From NCBI RefSeq assembly GCF_902506655.1, contig NZ_LR734819.1, positions 62,001 to 126,000 of the forward strand: 64,000 nucleotides of DNA, read 5' to 3'. Numbering within the stretch: position 1 is the stretch's first letter; the number at the start of each line of letters is the position of its first letter. Shown here one piece after another: positions 7,472 through 15,655 of the stretch. The DNA comes from Marinoscillum sp. 108 (lineage in GTDB: Bacteria; Bacteroidota; Bacteroidia; Cytophagales; Cyclobacteriaceae). The position numbers were made by a program, and so were the translations under genes. The notes beneath the pieces are model-generated. The model saw only the letters and a list, made by a program, of their open reading frames with translations, did not search any database and had not been told where the DNA came from.

Positions 7472-8731
7472 ATGAAGAATATCAAACTAAGTGTATGGGC
7501 CCTTTTGAGCTCATTTTTTATCCTTTCAACTACCTCTTGTGAACCTAGTGATGAGCCTGATCCCGATGAGGGTGAAGAAGGTTGGTCAGGCTACGTGGTG
7601 GGTCTGCGGGCCACAGAGGGAGACGCCTCTGCAGACTATATCGTGTCGGTGGATGACCTGATGTCGGGAGTGATCACTTCAGAGGGTCAGGGCATAGAGC
7701 AGTCTGGTTGGTCATATTACACTGCTGTAGGTGACAACTATCTTTCGATTGGCTACACCCTCAATGAGTGCATCGGGTATAAGGTGGATGCCGGGGAATT
7801 GTATTTAAACTCAAAGTTTGTATTTGAAAGAATAGACTGTGTAGGTTCCTTGGAGGGAGATTCGTTTCTGGCCATTGGCGCTCCGTGGGGCGGGGGTTCA
7901 TATGACTGTCAGTTGCAAGTGGTAGACGCAGGGGATGTGGCCATCACGAAGACCGTGAAACACCCGATTTACGAATCCTACTTTTATGTGGACTCTTTGG
8001 ATGAAGAGGTGCGGCTCAATGCCTGGCCTACCAGCACTTACCTGGCTGGTGACAAATTATACGTGTCTTTCTATCCTCTACACGGTACCTCCTGGGAGAC
8101 CCCGCTGGTGGATAAGGCTTACGTGACGGTGTATTCCTATCCGGGTTTAGAGTATCTCAAAACTTTTGAGGATGACCGAACGAGCCCAATTGGCTATTAC
8201 GGTGGCCAGCCGTCTCTCGTGACCACTGAGAGTGGAGACATTTACACCATCTCGTCTTCGTCTTATTTCGCAGGATTTACACATGTGAGTCAACCCTCCG
8301 GAGTACTCAGAATCAAGGCTGGTGCCACGGAGTTTGATCAGGATTATTTCTTCAATGTGGAGGAGGATTATGGATACAAAATACAAAATGCAGTGTATGC
8401 CGGTGGCGGGAAGGCTGTGGCCAGAATTTCTGACCCTGAAAATGATACCGGTCGGGAGGTGCAGTGGGCTGGATTTGGAAATTTTGACGTGATGGAAGTC
8501 GCGGTAATCGACCTTGAAGCCAGGACTTTGACCAGAGTGTCAGACATCCCGGTGCACGCAGGACAGTATCAGACGCCCTACCTGGTGGAAGACGGCAAAG
8601 TATACATGTCCATCAGACAAAATGAAACCGGAAAAGCCTATGTCTACCGAATAGATCCGGAGACAGCCACCGCCGAGCGTGGTGCCGAAATAGAAGGTAT
8701 TGAGCTTCAGGGCATTTTCAAGCATAATTAA
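7472..8731 (+). CDS. DUF4374-type lipoprotein (predicted beta-propeller) of siderophore uptake
   Basis: 419 residues with a lipoprotein signal peptide and lipobox at Cys23 (LSTTSCEPS). An acidic linker (DEPDPDEGEEG) precedes a repetitive beta-rich body with YxxG and SxG turns (TTESGDIYTISSSSYF, EDGKVYMSIRQNETGKAYVY) typical of DUF4374 propellers. Such proteins are encoded with TonB receptors for iron chelates and probably sit on the outer-membrane or periplasmic face as substrate-binding partners. It is the second gene of the operon from the 5.0-kb promoter. Confidence 0.8.
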   Translation: MKNIKLSVWALLSSFFILSTTSCEPSDEPDPDEGEEGWSGYVVGLRATEGDASADYIVSVDDLMSGVITSEGQGIEQSGWSYYTAVGDNYLSIGYTLNECIGYKVDAGELYLNSKFVFERIDCVGSLEGDSFLAIGAPWGGGSYDCQLQVVDAGDVAITKTVKHPIYESYFYVDSLDEEVRLNAWPTSTYLAGDKLYVSFYPLHGTSWETPLVDKAYVTVYSYPGLEYLKTFEDDRTSPIGYYGGQPSLVTTESGDIYTISSSSYFAGFTHVSQPSGVLRIKAGATEFDQDYFFNVEEDYGYKIQNAVYAGGGKAVARISDPENDTGREVQWAGFGNFDVMEVAVIDLEARTLTRVSDIPVHAGQYQTPYLVEDGKVYMSIRQNETGKAYVYRIDPETATAERGAEIEGIELQGIFKHN

Positions 8732-8744
8732 TTATTCTAAAAAA

Positions 8745-8780
8745 GAGCCTATGGGAGATTCCCTGGGCTCATACCTTTTT
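8745..8780 (+). terminator. Hairpin with short T-run between DUF4374 and DUF4198 genes
   Basis: Nested inverted repeat: outer GAGCC (8745-8749) with GGCTC (8766-8770), inner GGGA with TCCC, followed by a weak T-run. It is probably a partial terminator or mRNA-processing hairpin that lowers expression of the downstream genes. A TTCTAAA half of the iron dyad (8735-8741) lies just upstream but has no partner half. Confidence 0.5.
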
Positions 8781-8788
8781 CAAATCTT

Positions 8789-9526
8789 ATGAATCAATCA
8801 AAAACAATACTTACTCTGGTTCTGGTGATGATGGCATGCGCCCAGTCCTTTGCGCATTACATGTGGCTGGAGACCTCCGAGTCTGGTGAGTTGGGCAAGG
8901 CCCACGCGGTAAAAGTGTTCTTTGGCGAATATACCTATGGCGTAGTGGAGGACCCTTCTGGGGAGAATTTTGCAGCAGTAAAAAACTTCAAACTGTCGGT
9001 GGTGACCCCATCTGGCCTGAAACATGAAATCCCCACATCCGTCAAAGGGGATGCTTTTGAAGGAATTTTTACTCCTACGGAAAAGGGCACTTACACCGTC
9101 ACGTTAAACAATGACGAGATCGAGGTGATTGATTACACCCAGTATGATTTTGGGGTTTTTAAGACCCACTATCACTCCACTGCCAGGGTGGTAGTGGGTG
9201 GCGAAAGTACAGAGACCAAAGCCACAAACGACAAGGGTCTGGTATTGGTGAACAGCGCTGCAGACAAAGCTGATGTAGGTGCCGAAGTGGTACTCAAAGT
9301 CCTGTACCAGGGGAAACCCTTGGCCGAGCAGGAAGTAGCCATTTATGTGGCTGATCTCTGGAGCAAGAAGCTTACGACAGACGAGAACGGTCAGGTAAGA
9401 TTTGATTTACCCTGGGCTACCAGGTATACCATAGAGGCTACCAAAAAAGAGGAGGTACCTGGTACGTATCACGGTGAAGAATATGAATTTATCTGGCATT
9501 GTGCCACGTATGCCATATCACTTTGA
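8789..9526 (+). CDS. DUF4198-type periplasmic protein with predicted N-terminal histidine
   Basis: 245-residue exported protein. The signal peptide is predicted to end QSFA|HYMW, so the mature protein would start with His23. The body resembles two Ig-like beta domains of the DUF4198 (NikM/NikK-like) class, with HYHSTARVVV at about residue 128 and a C-terminal EFIWHCATY containing His and Cys. DUF4198 proteins are linked to transition-metal uptake; an N-terminal His could be a metal ligand. It lies between the siderophore receptor genes and a PepSY module, and its stop overlaps the next start (TGATG). Confidence 0.7.
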   Translation: MNQSKTILTLVLVMMACAQSFAHYMWLETSESGELGKAHAVKVFFGEYTYGVVEDPSGENFAAVKNFKLSVVTPSGLKHEIPTSVKGDAFEGIFTPTEKGTYTVTLNNDEIEVIDYTQYDFGVFKTHYHSTARVVVGGESTETKATNDKGLVLVNSAADKADVGAEVVLKVLYQGKPLAEQEVAIYVADLWSKKLTTDENGQVRFDLPWATRYTIEATKKEEVPGTYHGEEYEFIWHCATYAISL

Positions 9527-9861
9527 TGAGGATGATTACGCTGAGTTTCCTATTCACCATTCTGGGTTTTTGGGCTTGTTACCAAACCTCCCGAAGAGTA
9601 GCAGTTGCCGCGCTCAATAGACGATCCGAATCCGGGCGACCTAATCTGACCAGAGGCCTCCCCTTTGGTTTGATTGGATTGCTGGTAGGTTTTGTGCTTT
9701 GTGTGCTTAGTTATGGTTTAGGGTCTGGTTTGTTTGTCTTTTTAATCCTGCTGACGATCGTATCCAGTCTGATTATTCTACTGGCACCACTGGGCTACAT
9801 CAGCGGAAAGAATATAGCGGTTGTCACCCTTTTGTCAGCCCTTATAGAAATCACGCTCTGA
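9526..9861 (+). CDS. DUF3325-like small membrane protein of iron uptake
   Basis: 111 residues from the ATG overlapping the DUF4198 stop (TGATG). Three or four transmembrane helices are predicted (ITLSFLFTILGFWACYQ; GLPFGLIGLLVGFVLCVLSY; FVFLILLTIVSSLIILLAPL). The size, the first-helix Gln/Ser/Arg pattern and the position before a DUF3649-like and a PepSY protein match the DUF3325-DUF3649-PepSY unit known from proteobacterial siderophore loci. An upstream GTG (9499) would extend it by nine residues inside the previous gene and is less likely. Confidence 0.6.
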   Translation: MRMITLSFLFTILGFWACYQTSRRVAVAALNRRSESGRPNLTRGLPFGLIGLLVGFVLCVLSYGLGSGLFVFLILLTIVSSLIILLAPLGYISGKNIAVVTLLSALIEITL

Positions 9862-10157
9862 TGCCGGCTCACAAAAAACATCTGACAAAATCATTTCACC
9901 AGCGCTTTGCCAAAATCACTGCCGGTTTTTTGGGTGGCTATGCGGTTACCGTGAGTTTGTTCATGGCGCTTTCACTCTGGTGGGATCGGGCCGGAGTAAT
10001 GGTGACTTTGATTTTCGGAGGGTTTATCCTCTGGGCCGGGTTGATGATTGTTGCTTTTTTATTCAGAAATGGCTGGCTGGCCTGGCTACTTTATCTCGTT
10101 TTGGCCACTGTTTTTTCTGCTGTTTTTTATTTCAATCAATATACCCTGCCCCTATGA
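9861..10157 (+). CDS. DUF3649-like membrane protein of iron uptake
   Basis: 98 residues with an amphipathic N-terminus (SFHQRFAKITAGFLGGYAVT) and three transmembrane helices ending FNQYTLPL. The N-terminal R-x-x-K-I-x-A-G-x-L-G-G-Y-A pattern resembles DUF3649, which accompanies PepSY reductase-like proteins. The start overlaps the previous stop (TGATG) and its own stop overlaps the PepSY start (ATGA), so the three are tightly coupled. Cofactor or role is not known; association with ferric-siderophore reduction is inferred. Confidence 0.6.
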   Translation: MPAHKKHLTKSFHQRFAKITAGFLGGYAVTVSLFMALSLWWDRAGVMVTLIFGGFILWAGLMIVAFLFRNGWLAWLLYLVLATVFSAVFYFNQYTLPL

Positions 10158-11773
10158 GCAACCGCATCTATAATGTGCTTTTTCATACCCATACGGTGAG
10201 CGGGCTCGTCATCAGTGTGGCACTTTATGTGATCTTTTTTGCGGGCTCCATCAGTTTTTTTAGGGATGATATCATAGCATGGGAGCGCAATCAGCCCATC
10301 AAAGCCCAAACACAGATGAATGCTGATTTTGATCAGATTCTGGACACTTTAGCCACGAGGTACGGTGACCTCAGGGGTCGTACCATTAATATCCGGCAGC
10401 CACATCAGGAGCGTAATGTGGCTGTTACTATTGAACCTTCTCAGGATACATCAGCCACTGAAAGTGCCAAAAGGAGCGTTTACACATATCTGGATACGAA
10501 GACCTATGAGGAGGGCACCTACTACTCCACCTATACCCTGGGCGAGTTTATTTATCGGTTACACTTCTTTGCTCAGATCCCCTACCCATACGGCTACCTG
10601 CTTTCAGGTTTTGTGGCCTTCTTTTTCCTGTTTGCGATCGTCACCGGGCTCATTGTTCATTGGAAAAAGATTGTGAGTAATTTCTACCTGTTCAGACCCT
10701 GGGCCAAGCTCAAAACAGTCTGGACCGACGCTCATACCGCATTGGGCTTTATCGGGCTGCCCTTTCAGTTTATATTTTCAGTAACAGGCGCAGTGCTGAT
10801 TATTGGTACCACCATCATGCTGGGTCCGGCCAGTTCGTTGATCTATGACAATGATCGGAATCTGATGTACCGCGAACTCCTGGATCAGCCCCTATCTCCA
10901 GGTTTTGCCAATCATCCGGTTGATTTTGATCAGAGTCCGAACGAACTGGTCAAACGGGCCCAATCTTCCTGGAACAATGCAGTTTTGAGCAGGCTTTGTA
11001 TTCAGAACTACGGTGATGAAAGCATGAAAATTTTGGTGGAAGTCAGGCCTCAATCCAGGGGTGCGCTGCTGGGGCTGGGAAGGGCTACTTTCGATAAGAC
11101 GGGTGTACTGATTGACCAAACAGATGAAGAATCCATTAACTATATCGTCGGAGTGGATCAAATGATGCGCAGGCTCCATTTTGGAGATTTTGGCGGGTAT
11201 GGCCTTAAGATCATCTACTTTGTTTTTGGGATCATTACTTGTTTTGTGATTCTTTCTGGTGTGTTACTTTGGGTAGAAGCCCGTGACAGAAGGAGCACAG
11301 TGCCCTGGAAGAGAAATGCCAACCAGTGGGTTGCCAGTATTTTTGTGGCGATCTCACTCAGCATGTATCCGTCGATAGCATTGTTATTCAGCATGGTCCG
11401 GTTGGTACATGATGCGGGTGACCTTGCACCGCATGTGTTTATATATAGCATGTTTTTCACTTCCTGGCTGATACTGAGTATCGGCTTTGCCATATGCCGA
11501 AACAATTATCTGACAAGCAAATACTGTTTGCTTCTGGGCTCCATTTTGGGTTTTGCCATTCCAGTTGTGAATGGGATGGTTACCGGAAACTGGATGTGGT
11601 ATACTTATAATGTTCAGCAACTACAGATTTTTGTGGTAGATGCTTTTTGGTTCGTTACATCGCTGATTTCTCTACTGGTCTTTTTGAGGTTGAAAACAAG
11701 ACTGCCAGGTCCCCTTTTGGAAAAGGAAGCCCCAAGCGAAGCGTGCGAATTGATTGAGGCCAGTACGTTTTGA
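10154..11773 (+). CDS. PepSY-associated TM protein, likely inner-membrane ferric-siderophore reductase
   Basis: 539 residues. A much longer reading frame exists back to 9980, but that part overlaps the DUF3649 gene in another frame; ATG 10154, overlapping its stop, gives the normal start MSNRIYNVLFHTHTVSGLVI with the first helix and conserved His. Other PepSY_TM features are FFAGSISFFRDDI, YRLHFFAQIPYPYGYLLSGF, DAHTALGFIGLPFQFIFSVT, MRRLHFGDFGGYGLKIIYF and several C-terminal helices. His residues in the helices (HTHTVSG, LHFF, HTALG, LHFG) fit bis-haem binding. The family includes PiuB/FsqB-like reductases that release iron from chelates. Confidence 0.85.
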   Translation: MSNRIYNVLFHTHTVSGLVISVALYVIFFAGSISFFRDDIIAWERNQPIKAQTQMNADFDQILDTLATRYGDLRGRTINIRQPHQERNVAVTIEPSQDTSATESAKRSVYTYLDTKTYEEGTYYSTYTLGEFIYRLHFFAQIPYPYGYLLSGFVAFFFLFAIVTGLIVHWKKIVSNFYLFRPWAKLKTVWTDAHTALGFIGLPFQFIFSVTGAVLIIGTTIMLGPASSLIYDNDRNLMYRELLDQPLSPGFANHPVDFDQSPNELVKRAQSSWNNAVLSRLCIQNYGDESMKILVEVRPQSRGALLGLGRATFDKTGVLIDQTDEESINYIVGVDQMMRRLHFGDFGGYGLKIIYFVFGIITCFVILSGVLLWVEARDRRSTVPWKRNANQWVASIFVAISLSMYPSIALLFSMVRLVHDAGDLAPHVFIYSMFFTSWLILSIGFAICRNNYLTSKYCLLLGSILGFAIPVVNGMVTGNWMWYTYNVQQLQIFVVDAFWFVTSLISLLVFLRLKTRLPGPLLEKEAPSEACELIEASTF

Positions 11774-11775
11774 TC

Positions 11776-11946
11776 ATGGGTACCATCGAGGACTTTGACC
11801 GAATACTTCTGGCTCTGCAGGAACAGATTCAAAATAACCCTGCAGATCGTGAACGCATTTTGACCGATTTCGTCCGGACCACACCATGTCCATACCTGCA
11901 AAACCGCCTGAAGGCAAGTGGTCTCACTAGTTCTAGGGATTCATAA
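11776..11946 (+). CDS. Possible 56-residue protein at the end of the PepSY operon
   Basis: ATG 2 bp after the PepSY stop opens 56 codons: polar helix IEDFDRILLALQEQIQNNPA, then TTPCPYLQNRL and a Ser-rich tail. The close spacing and helical composition favour a real gene. Against it, the last codons and stop lie inside the next promoter element (CACTAGTTCTAG), so the tail is probably unconstrained. I do not recognise a family. It may be a small accessory protein of the reductase. Confidence 0.45.
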   Translation: MGTIEDFDRILLALQEQIQNNPADRERILTDFVRTTPCPYLQNRLKASGLTSSRDS

Positions 11947-12039
11947 CTAGGGGTAGTGAAATTGTATTTTGCCTATCACTAGCGATTGATAGCCGACTCC
12001 ATTTGGCACATCTTTGCACTTATTTAGAATTAGTCCAAA
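11925..12039 (+). promoter_or_regulatory. Composite iron-type promoter of the DUF4856/imelysin/carboxylase operon
   Basis: Distal CACTAGTTCTAGGG (11925-11938), middle ACTAGGGGTAGTGA (11946-11959), proximal CACTAGCG (11977-11984), -33 TTG (11986-11988), 20-nt spacer, -7 CATCTTTG (12009-12016), and dyad TTTAGAATTAGTCCAAA (12023-12039, right arm altered). The element positions match those at 15.65 kb to within one base, and the dyads are identical. Confidence 0.75.
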
Positions 12040-12057
12040 TAAAGAACGATCAACAAA

Positions 12058-13179
12058 ATGAATAAACTAAATACGATATTATTAATATCAGGGGCCCTTT
12101 TGGCAGGCAGTCTAAGCTCATGTAACGAAGGGGATGATGATGACGTGTCTCTGGAGATTCCTTCCACCTATGAGTTTACCAGGGATGGAGCTTCCACTGT
12201 GGATTATTCCGGTCAGACTGCAAGACTGGATATGTTGGCAGAGCTGAAGGCCTATATCGGTACGGCCAATGACGGAGCAGTGCTATCTGAGGAGGTTCTC
12301 CTGGACATGTTTGCCAATGAAAACAATCCTTTTTCTAGTGCAGAACTCAATGAGAGCGGCAAGCAGCTAAAGGATAAGACATTCGCTGCGGATGTCACAT
12401 TTTTCAGCAGTATCCTGGCTTCTGCTGCATCGGCCAGTGCTTCAGAAACAGGCGCTTCTCAAGGAAAGGCGGGTCTTATCTCGAGAGGAGCCGATAGGCA
12501 GATTTTGGTAGATGAAAAAGGCTGGGAGTATACGCAGTTGGTGGAAAAGGGCCTTATGGGAGCAACGTTTCTCAACCAGATCTACAACAGCTATTTGACG
12601 GACGCCAAAATTGGCAATGGTGTAGAGAATACAGAGCTGGAAGCTGATAAAAACTATACTGCCATGGAACACCACTGGGATGAAGCCTTTGGTTACTGGG
12701 GTGTGAATCCTGAATTTGATGTAGATGGCGAAAATCGGTTTCTGGGCAACTATACATACGGGAGAGAAAGCTATCTCGGAAGTGCCACCAAACTGAAGGA
12801 TGCTTTCCTGAAAGGTAGAACGGCGATAGTCAACAAGACTTATGAGATTAGAGATGAGCAAAGGGATATTATCTACACTGAATTTGAGCTGATAGTAGCT
12901 GCCACAGCCATCCATTATATCAATGAAAGCATTGCTGATTTAAGCGGAGATGATCAGGGCTCATTATTTCATCATGCATCAGAAGGCTACGGTTTTGCGA
13001 TGGCCCTGAAATACAGCCCTTACAAGCAGATAACCACTGAGGAGCTGAATGAAGTGCTGAATGCTGGCTTTGGTACGAATGGTGACTTCTGGACAATTTC
13101 CGTGACTAGCTTGAACAATGCCAAGAACATTTTGGCCACTGCTTATCCGGCTTTGACCGATATTGCGGACGAGTTATAA
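12058..13179 (+). CDS. DUF4856-type lipoprotein
   Basis: 373 residues with lipoprotein signal and lipobox at Cys22 (SLSSCNEGDDDD). Begins IPSTYEFTRDGASTVDYSGQ and continues as a helix-rich domain with HHWDEAFGYWG near residue 201, a pattern I associate with DUF4856. The HH..DEAFGYWG motif and many acidic residues could bind metal. It is the first gene of a unit with an imelysin-like lipoprotein and a gamma-carboxylase homologue under an iron-type promoter, so an envelope iron-binding role is likely but inferred. Confidence 0.75.
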   Translation: MNKLNTILLISGALLAGSLSSCNEGDDDDVSLEIPSTYEFTRDGASTVDYSGQTARLDMLAELKAYIGTANDGAVLSEEVLLDMFANENNPFSSAELNESGKQLKDKTFAADVTFFSSILASAASASASETGASQGKAGLISRGADRQILVDEKGWEYTQLVEKGLMGATFLNQIYNSYLTDAKIGNGVENTELEADKNYTAMEHHWDEAFGYWGVNPEFDVDGENRFLGNYTYGRESYLGSATKLKDAFLKGRTAIVNKTYEIRDEQRDIIYTEFELIVAATAIHYINESIADLSGDDQGSLFHHASEGYGFAMALKYSPYKQITTEELNEVLNAGFGTNGDFWTISVTSLNNAKNILATAYPALTDIADEL

Positions 13180-13223
13180 ATGAAGCCATTACCAGGCGCT
13201 ACATTATAAAACGAAATGAATAG

Positions 13224-14318
13224 ATGAGATTATTGACATTGGTTTTTCTGGCATTGGCCATGCTGACTTCCTGTACTTCAGATAAAGATCCATTCGGCAA
13301 AATGAATGATTTTGATCAGGGACAGATGTTGGAAAACCTTGCCAATAATCTCATTGTACCTTCCTACCTCGGGTTGAGAGACCATACAAAAAGTTTGAAA
13401 GAGGCTATTGCAGCTTACCGCAGTGCCCCAACCGTAGAGACCCTCACAGCGGCACGTGAGGCACTTAAATCTGCAAGGCTGGCCTGGCAGCAATGCAGCC
13501 CTTATCAGTTTGGCCCTTCAGAGTCCAATGGCCTGGCCGGGATTCTCAACATTTACCCGGTAGACACCCTCAAAATCAATCGCAATATCCAATCTGGAGC
13601 ATACGATCTTACTACCCTGGCCAACGCTGATGCCCGTGGATTTCAGACATTGGGATACCTGCTCTACCGGCCGGGACTGAGCGATGAGGAATTGATTTCT
13701 GCGACCTTAGCGCCAGATCGCCTGTATGCGGACCAGGTGGCGCTTCTTATGGAGGAGGCTTCACTAACGGTCTATGATCAATGGGCTCCGGAGGGGGGAA
13801 ATTACATTGGTACGTTTACCAGCGAAGATGCTTACGGTGTGAACGTGGGAAGTTCGGTGGGTAAATTGATCAACGCCATGAACCTGGACTTTGAGCGAAA
13901 TACCCGAGATGGGAAAATTGGAATTCCGGTTGGAATCCGATCTTTGGGTGAGCCCATCTTTCATGCATGTGAAGCCTATTATGCCGGGTACTCCGTAGAA
14001 CTCTTCAAGGCCAGCATTGCCGCCTATTACACCCTTTATAAAGGTGCTGAAGATGTGGGACTGGACGATTATCTTCAGGCCATTGAGGCTACCACTACTC
14101 AAAATGAGGATTTGTCTGTGCGAATCGACACCCAGTTCAAAGCGCTGATAGAGGCAGGAAATATGCTGGAAGATCCCCTTCCTGCTCAGATTGCTAACGA
14201 TCAGGTGACCGTACAAGCGGTGTTTGCAGAAATGCAACGCCTGGCTGTCCTTTTCAAAACAGACATGGCGTCCTCGCTTGGTGTGGTGATCACTTATCAG
14301 GACAATGATGGGGACTAA
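13224..14318 (+). CDS. Imelysin-like lipoprotein with altered GxHxxE motif
   Basis: 364 residues; lipobox Cys17 (MLTSCTSD). The helix-rich body matches the imelysin/insulin-cleaving-protein fold: LRDHTKSLKEAIAAYRSAPT, LKSARLAWQQCSPYQFGPSE, then ARGFQTLGYLLYRPG. In imelysins the last block carries GxHxxE (for example GFHAIEYLL); here it is GFQTLG (139-144), so the motif His and Glu are missing. Imelysins relate to EfeO-type iron-binding proteins. It starts 44 bp after the DUF4856 gene and ends overlapping the carboxylase start (TAATG). Confidence 0.82.
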   Translation: MRLLTLVFLALAMLTSCTSDKDPFGKMNDFDQGQMLENLANNLIVPSYLGLRDHTKSLKEAIAAYRSAPTVETLTAAREALKSARLAWQQCSPYQFGPSESNGLAGILNIYPVDTLKINRNIQSGAYDLTTLANADARGFQTLGYLLYRPGLSDEELISATLAPDRLYADQVALLMEEASLTVYDQWAPEGGNYIGTFTSEDAYGVNVGSSVGKLINAMNLDFERNTRDGKIGIPVGIRSLGEPIFHACEAYYAGYSVELFKASIAAYYTLYKGAEDVGLDDYLQAIEATTTQNEDLSVRIDTQFKALIEAGNMLEDPLPAQIANDQVTVQAVFAEMQRLAVLFKTDMASSLGVVITYQDNDGD

Positions 14319-15655
14319 TGTTAGCGCTTAAAGCCTTACTGGCAGAGCGGCTAATCACCGGAAAGGTTTCCATTGCACCCTTGGTCACCTTCAGGATCCT
14401 GTTTGGTTTGCTAATGTTGGCATCCATTGTCCGTTTTTGGGCTTACGGCTGGATTCATCAATTTTACATTGCTCCCAAAGTCTACTTTCCTTTTTTACCC
14501 GGTGTTGAGCCGTTGCCCGGAGTGGGTATGTATGTGGTTTTCTCCGCCATGGCCATAGCAGCTGCAGGTATTGCGTTGGGCTGGTTTTATCGCGTTTCCA
14601 CCACTACTTTTTTTGTGCTCTTTACCTATGTAGAGTTGATTGATAAGACCAATTACCTCAACCACTACTACTTCGTGAGCCTGATGGCTTTTTTGTTGAT
14701 ATGGATTCCAGCCAATGGCGATTTTTCCCTGGATGTAAGGCGGGGCACTCGTAGACCAACAGATCAGGTACCTGTGGGTTTCTTGAATTTGCTGAGGTTT
14801 CAGCTGGTGGTGGTTTATTTCTTTGCAGGCCTGGCCAAAATCAATTCGGATTGGCTACTGAAGGCCCAACCAATGAAAATGTGGTTATCAGCAAATGCCT
14901 ACCGTCCGATACTGGGTACCATATTGCGTTATAAGGTTACCGCCTATCTATTTAGCTGGTTTGGGATGGTGTATGACCTGTCCATCCCGTTTTTCTTATC
15001 CCTAAAAGCGACACGCCAGTTGGCTTTTTTCTGTGTAGTGGTCTTTCACCTGATGACCTGGTGGCTTTTTCCCATTGGGATGTTTCCATTTATCATGATC
15101 GGTCTCACCACAGTTTTCTTCAGTCCTGAGGTGCATCTAAAGGTGCTCACCATCCTTAAGTCCCTTTTTAAGTGGCAGGTCAGACCAGAGGTGCGGCCTA
15201 CCGCAATCTCTCATCCATTACTCAAACTGTTTGCCGTTTTTATCGCACTGCAAGTATTGATACCTCTTCGATATCTCTCTTATCCTGGTGACGTGTTTTG
15301 GAACGAAGCGGGGTACAGATTTTCATGGCGCGTGATGCTCATGGAGAAGGCGGGTAGTGCCACCTACTATGTGCGCGATAGGGATACCGGCCAGCAATCT
15401 ATGGTGGCAAACTACGAACACCTGTCCCCCCAACAGGAAAAAATGATGGCTACTCAACCGGATATCCTCGTGCAATATGCCCACTATCTGCACGATCACT
15501 ACGAGGGACTGGGAATGACTGACCCTATCGTGACTGCAGATGTGTTCGTTACGCTCAATGGACAGCCCAGCAGGCGTTTCATCAGCCCTGAGGTTGATTT
15601 GAGCAAAGAGTCCATCATTGGAAGTTATTCCCTGGTAGTACCCCTCGATCACTAG
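14318..15655 (+). CDS. HTTM protein, full-length homologue of vitamin K-dependent gamma-carboxylase
   Basis: 445 residues. The membrane part has several helices with DKTNYLNHYYF (109-119) and FFAGLAKINSDWL (168-180). These align by eye with the animal gamma-glutamyl carboxylase blocks DKTSWNNHSYL and FIAGVKKLDADWV, which contain the catalytic Lys (here Lys174) and an important His (here His116). The C-terminal non-membrane part also matches the animal enzyme's lumenal domain (GYRFSWRVML, YYVRDRDTGQ, ILVQYAHYL, SRRFISPEVDL). This is more than the bare HTTM domain. The enzyme family converts peptide Glu to gamma-carboxy-Glu using reduced quinone; here substrate and activity are unknown. The start overlaps the imelysin stop, pointing to the two upstream lipoproteins as partners. 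Confidence 0.85.
   Translation: MLALKALLAERLITGKVSIAPLVTFRILFGLLMLASIVRFWAYGWIHQFYIAPKVYFPFLPGVEPLPGVGMYVVFSAMAIAAAGIALGWFYRVSTTTFFVLFTYVELIDKTNYLNHYYFVSLMAFLLIWIPANGDFSLDVRRGTRRPTDQVPVGFLNLLRFQLVVVYFFAGLAKINSDWLLKAQPMKMWLSANAYRPILGTILRYKVTAYLFSWFGMVYDLSIPFFLSLKATRQLAFFCVVVFHLMTWWLFPIGMFPFIMIGLTTVFFSPEVHLKVLTILKSLFKWQVRPEVRPTAISHPLLKLFAVFIALQVLIPLRYLSYPGDVFWNEAGYRFSWRVMLMEKAGSATYYVRDRDTGQQSMVANYEHLSPQQEKMMATQPDILVQYAHYLHDHYEGLGMTDPIVTADVFVTLNGQPSRRFISPEVDLSKESIIGSYSLVVPLDH

Noticed and set aside
8735-8741. TTCTAAA half-site upstream of the DUF4198 gene, considered as another iron dyad
   Set aside because: The left arm TTTAGAAT is absent and no -33/-7 pair with the 20-nt spacer lies before it.
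9980-10153. In-frame 58-codon extension of the PepSY protein
   Set aside because: It overlaps the DUF3649-like gene in another frame; the ATG at 10154 overlaps that gene's stop and gives the normal PepSY N-terminus.
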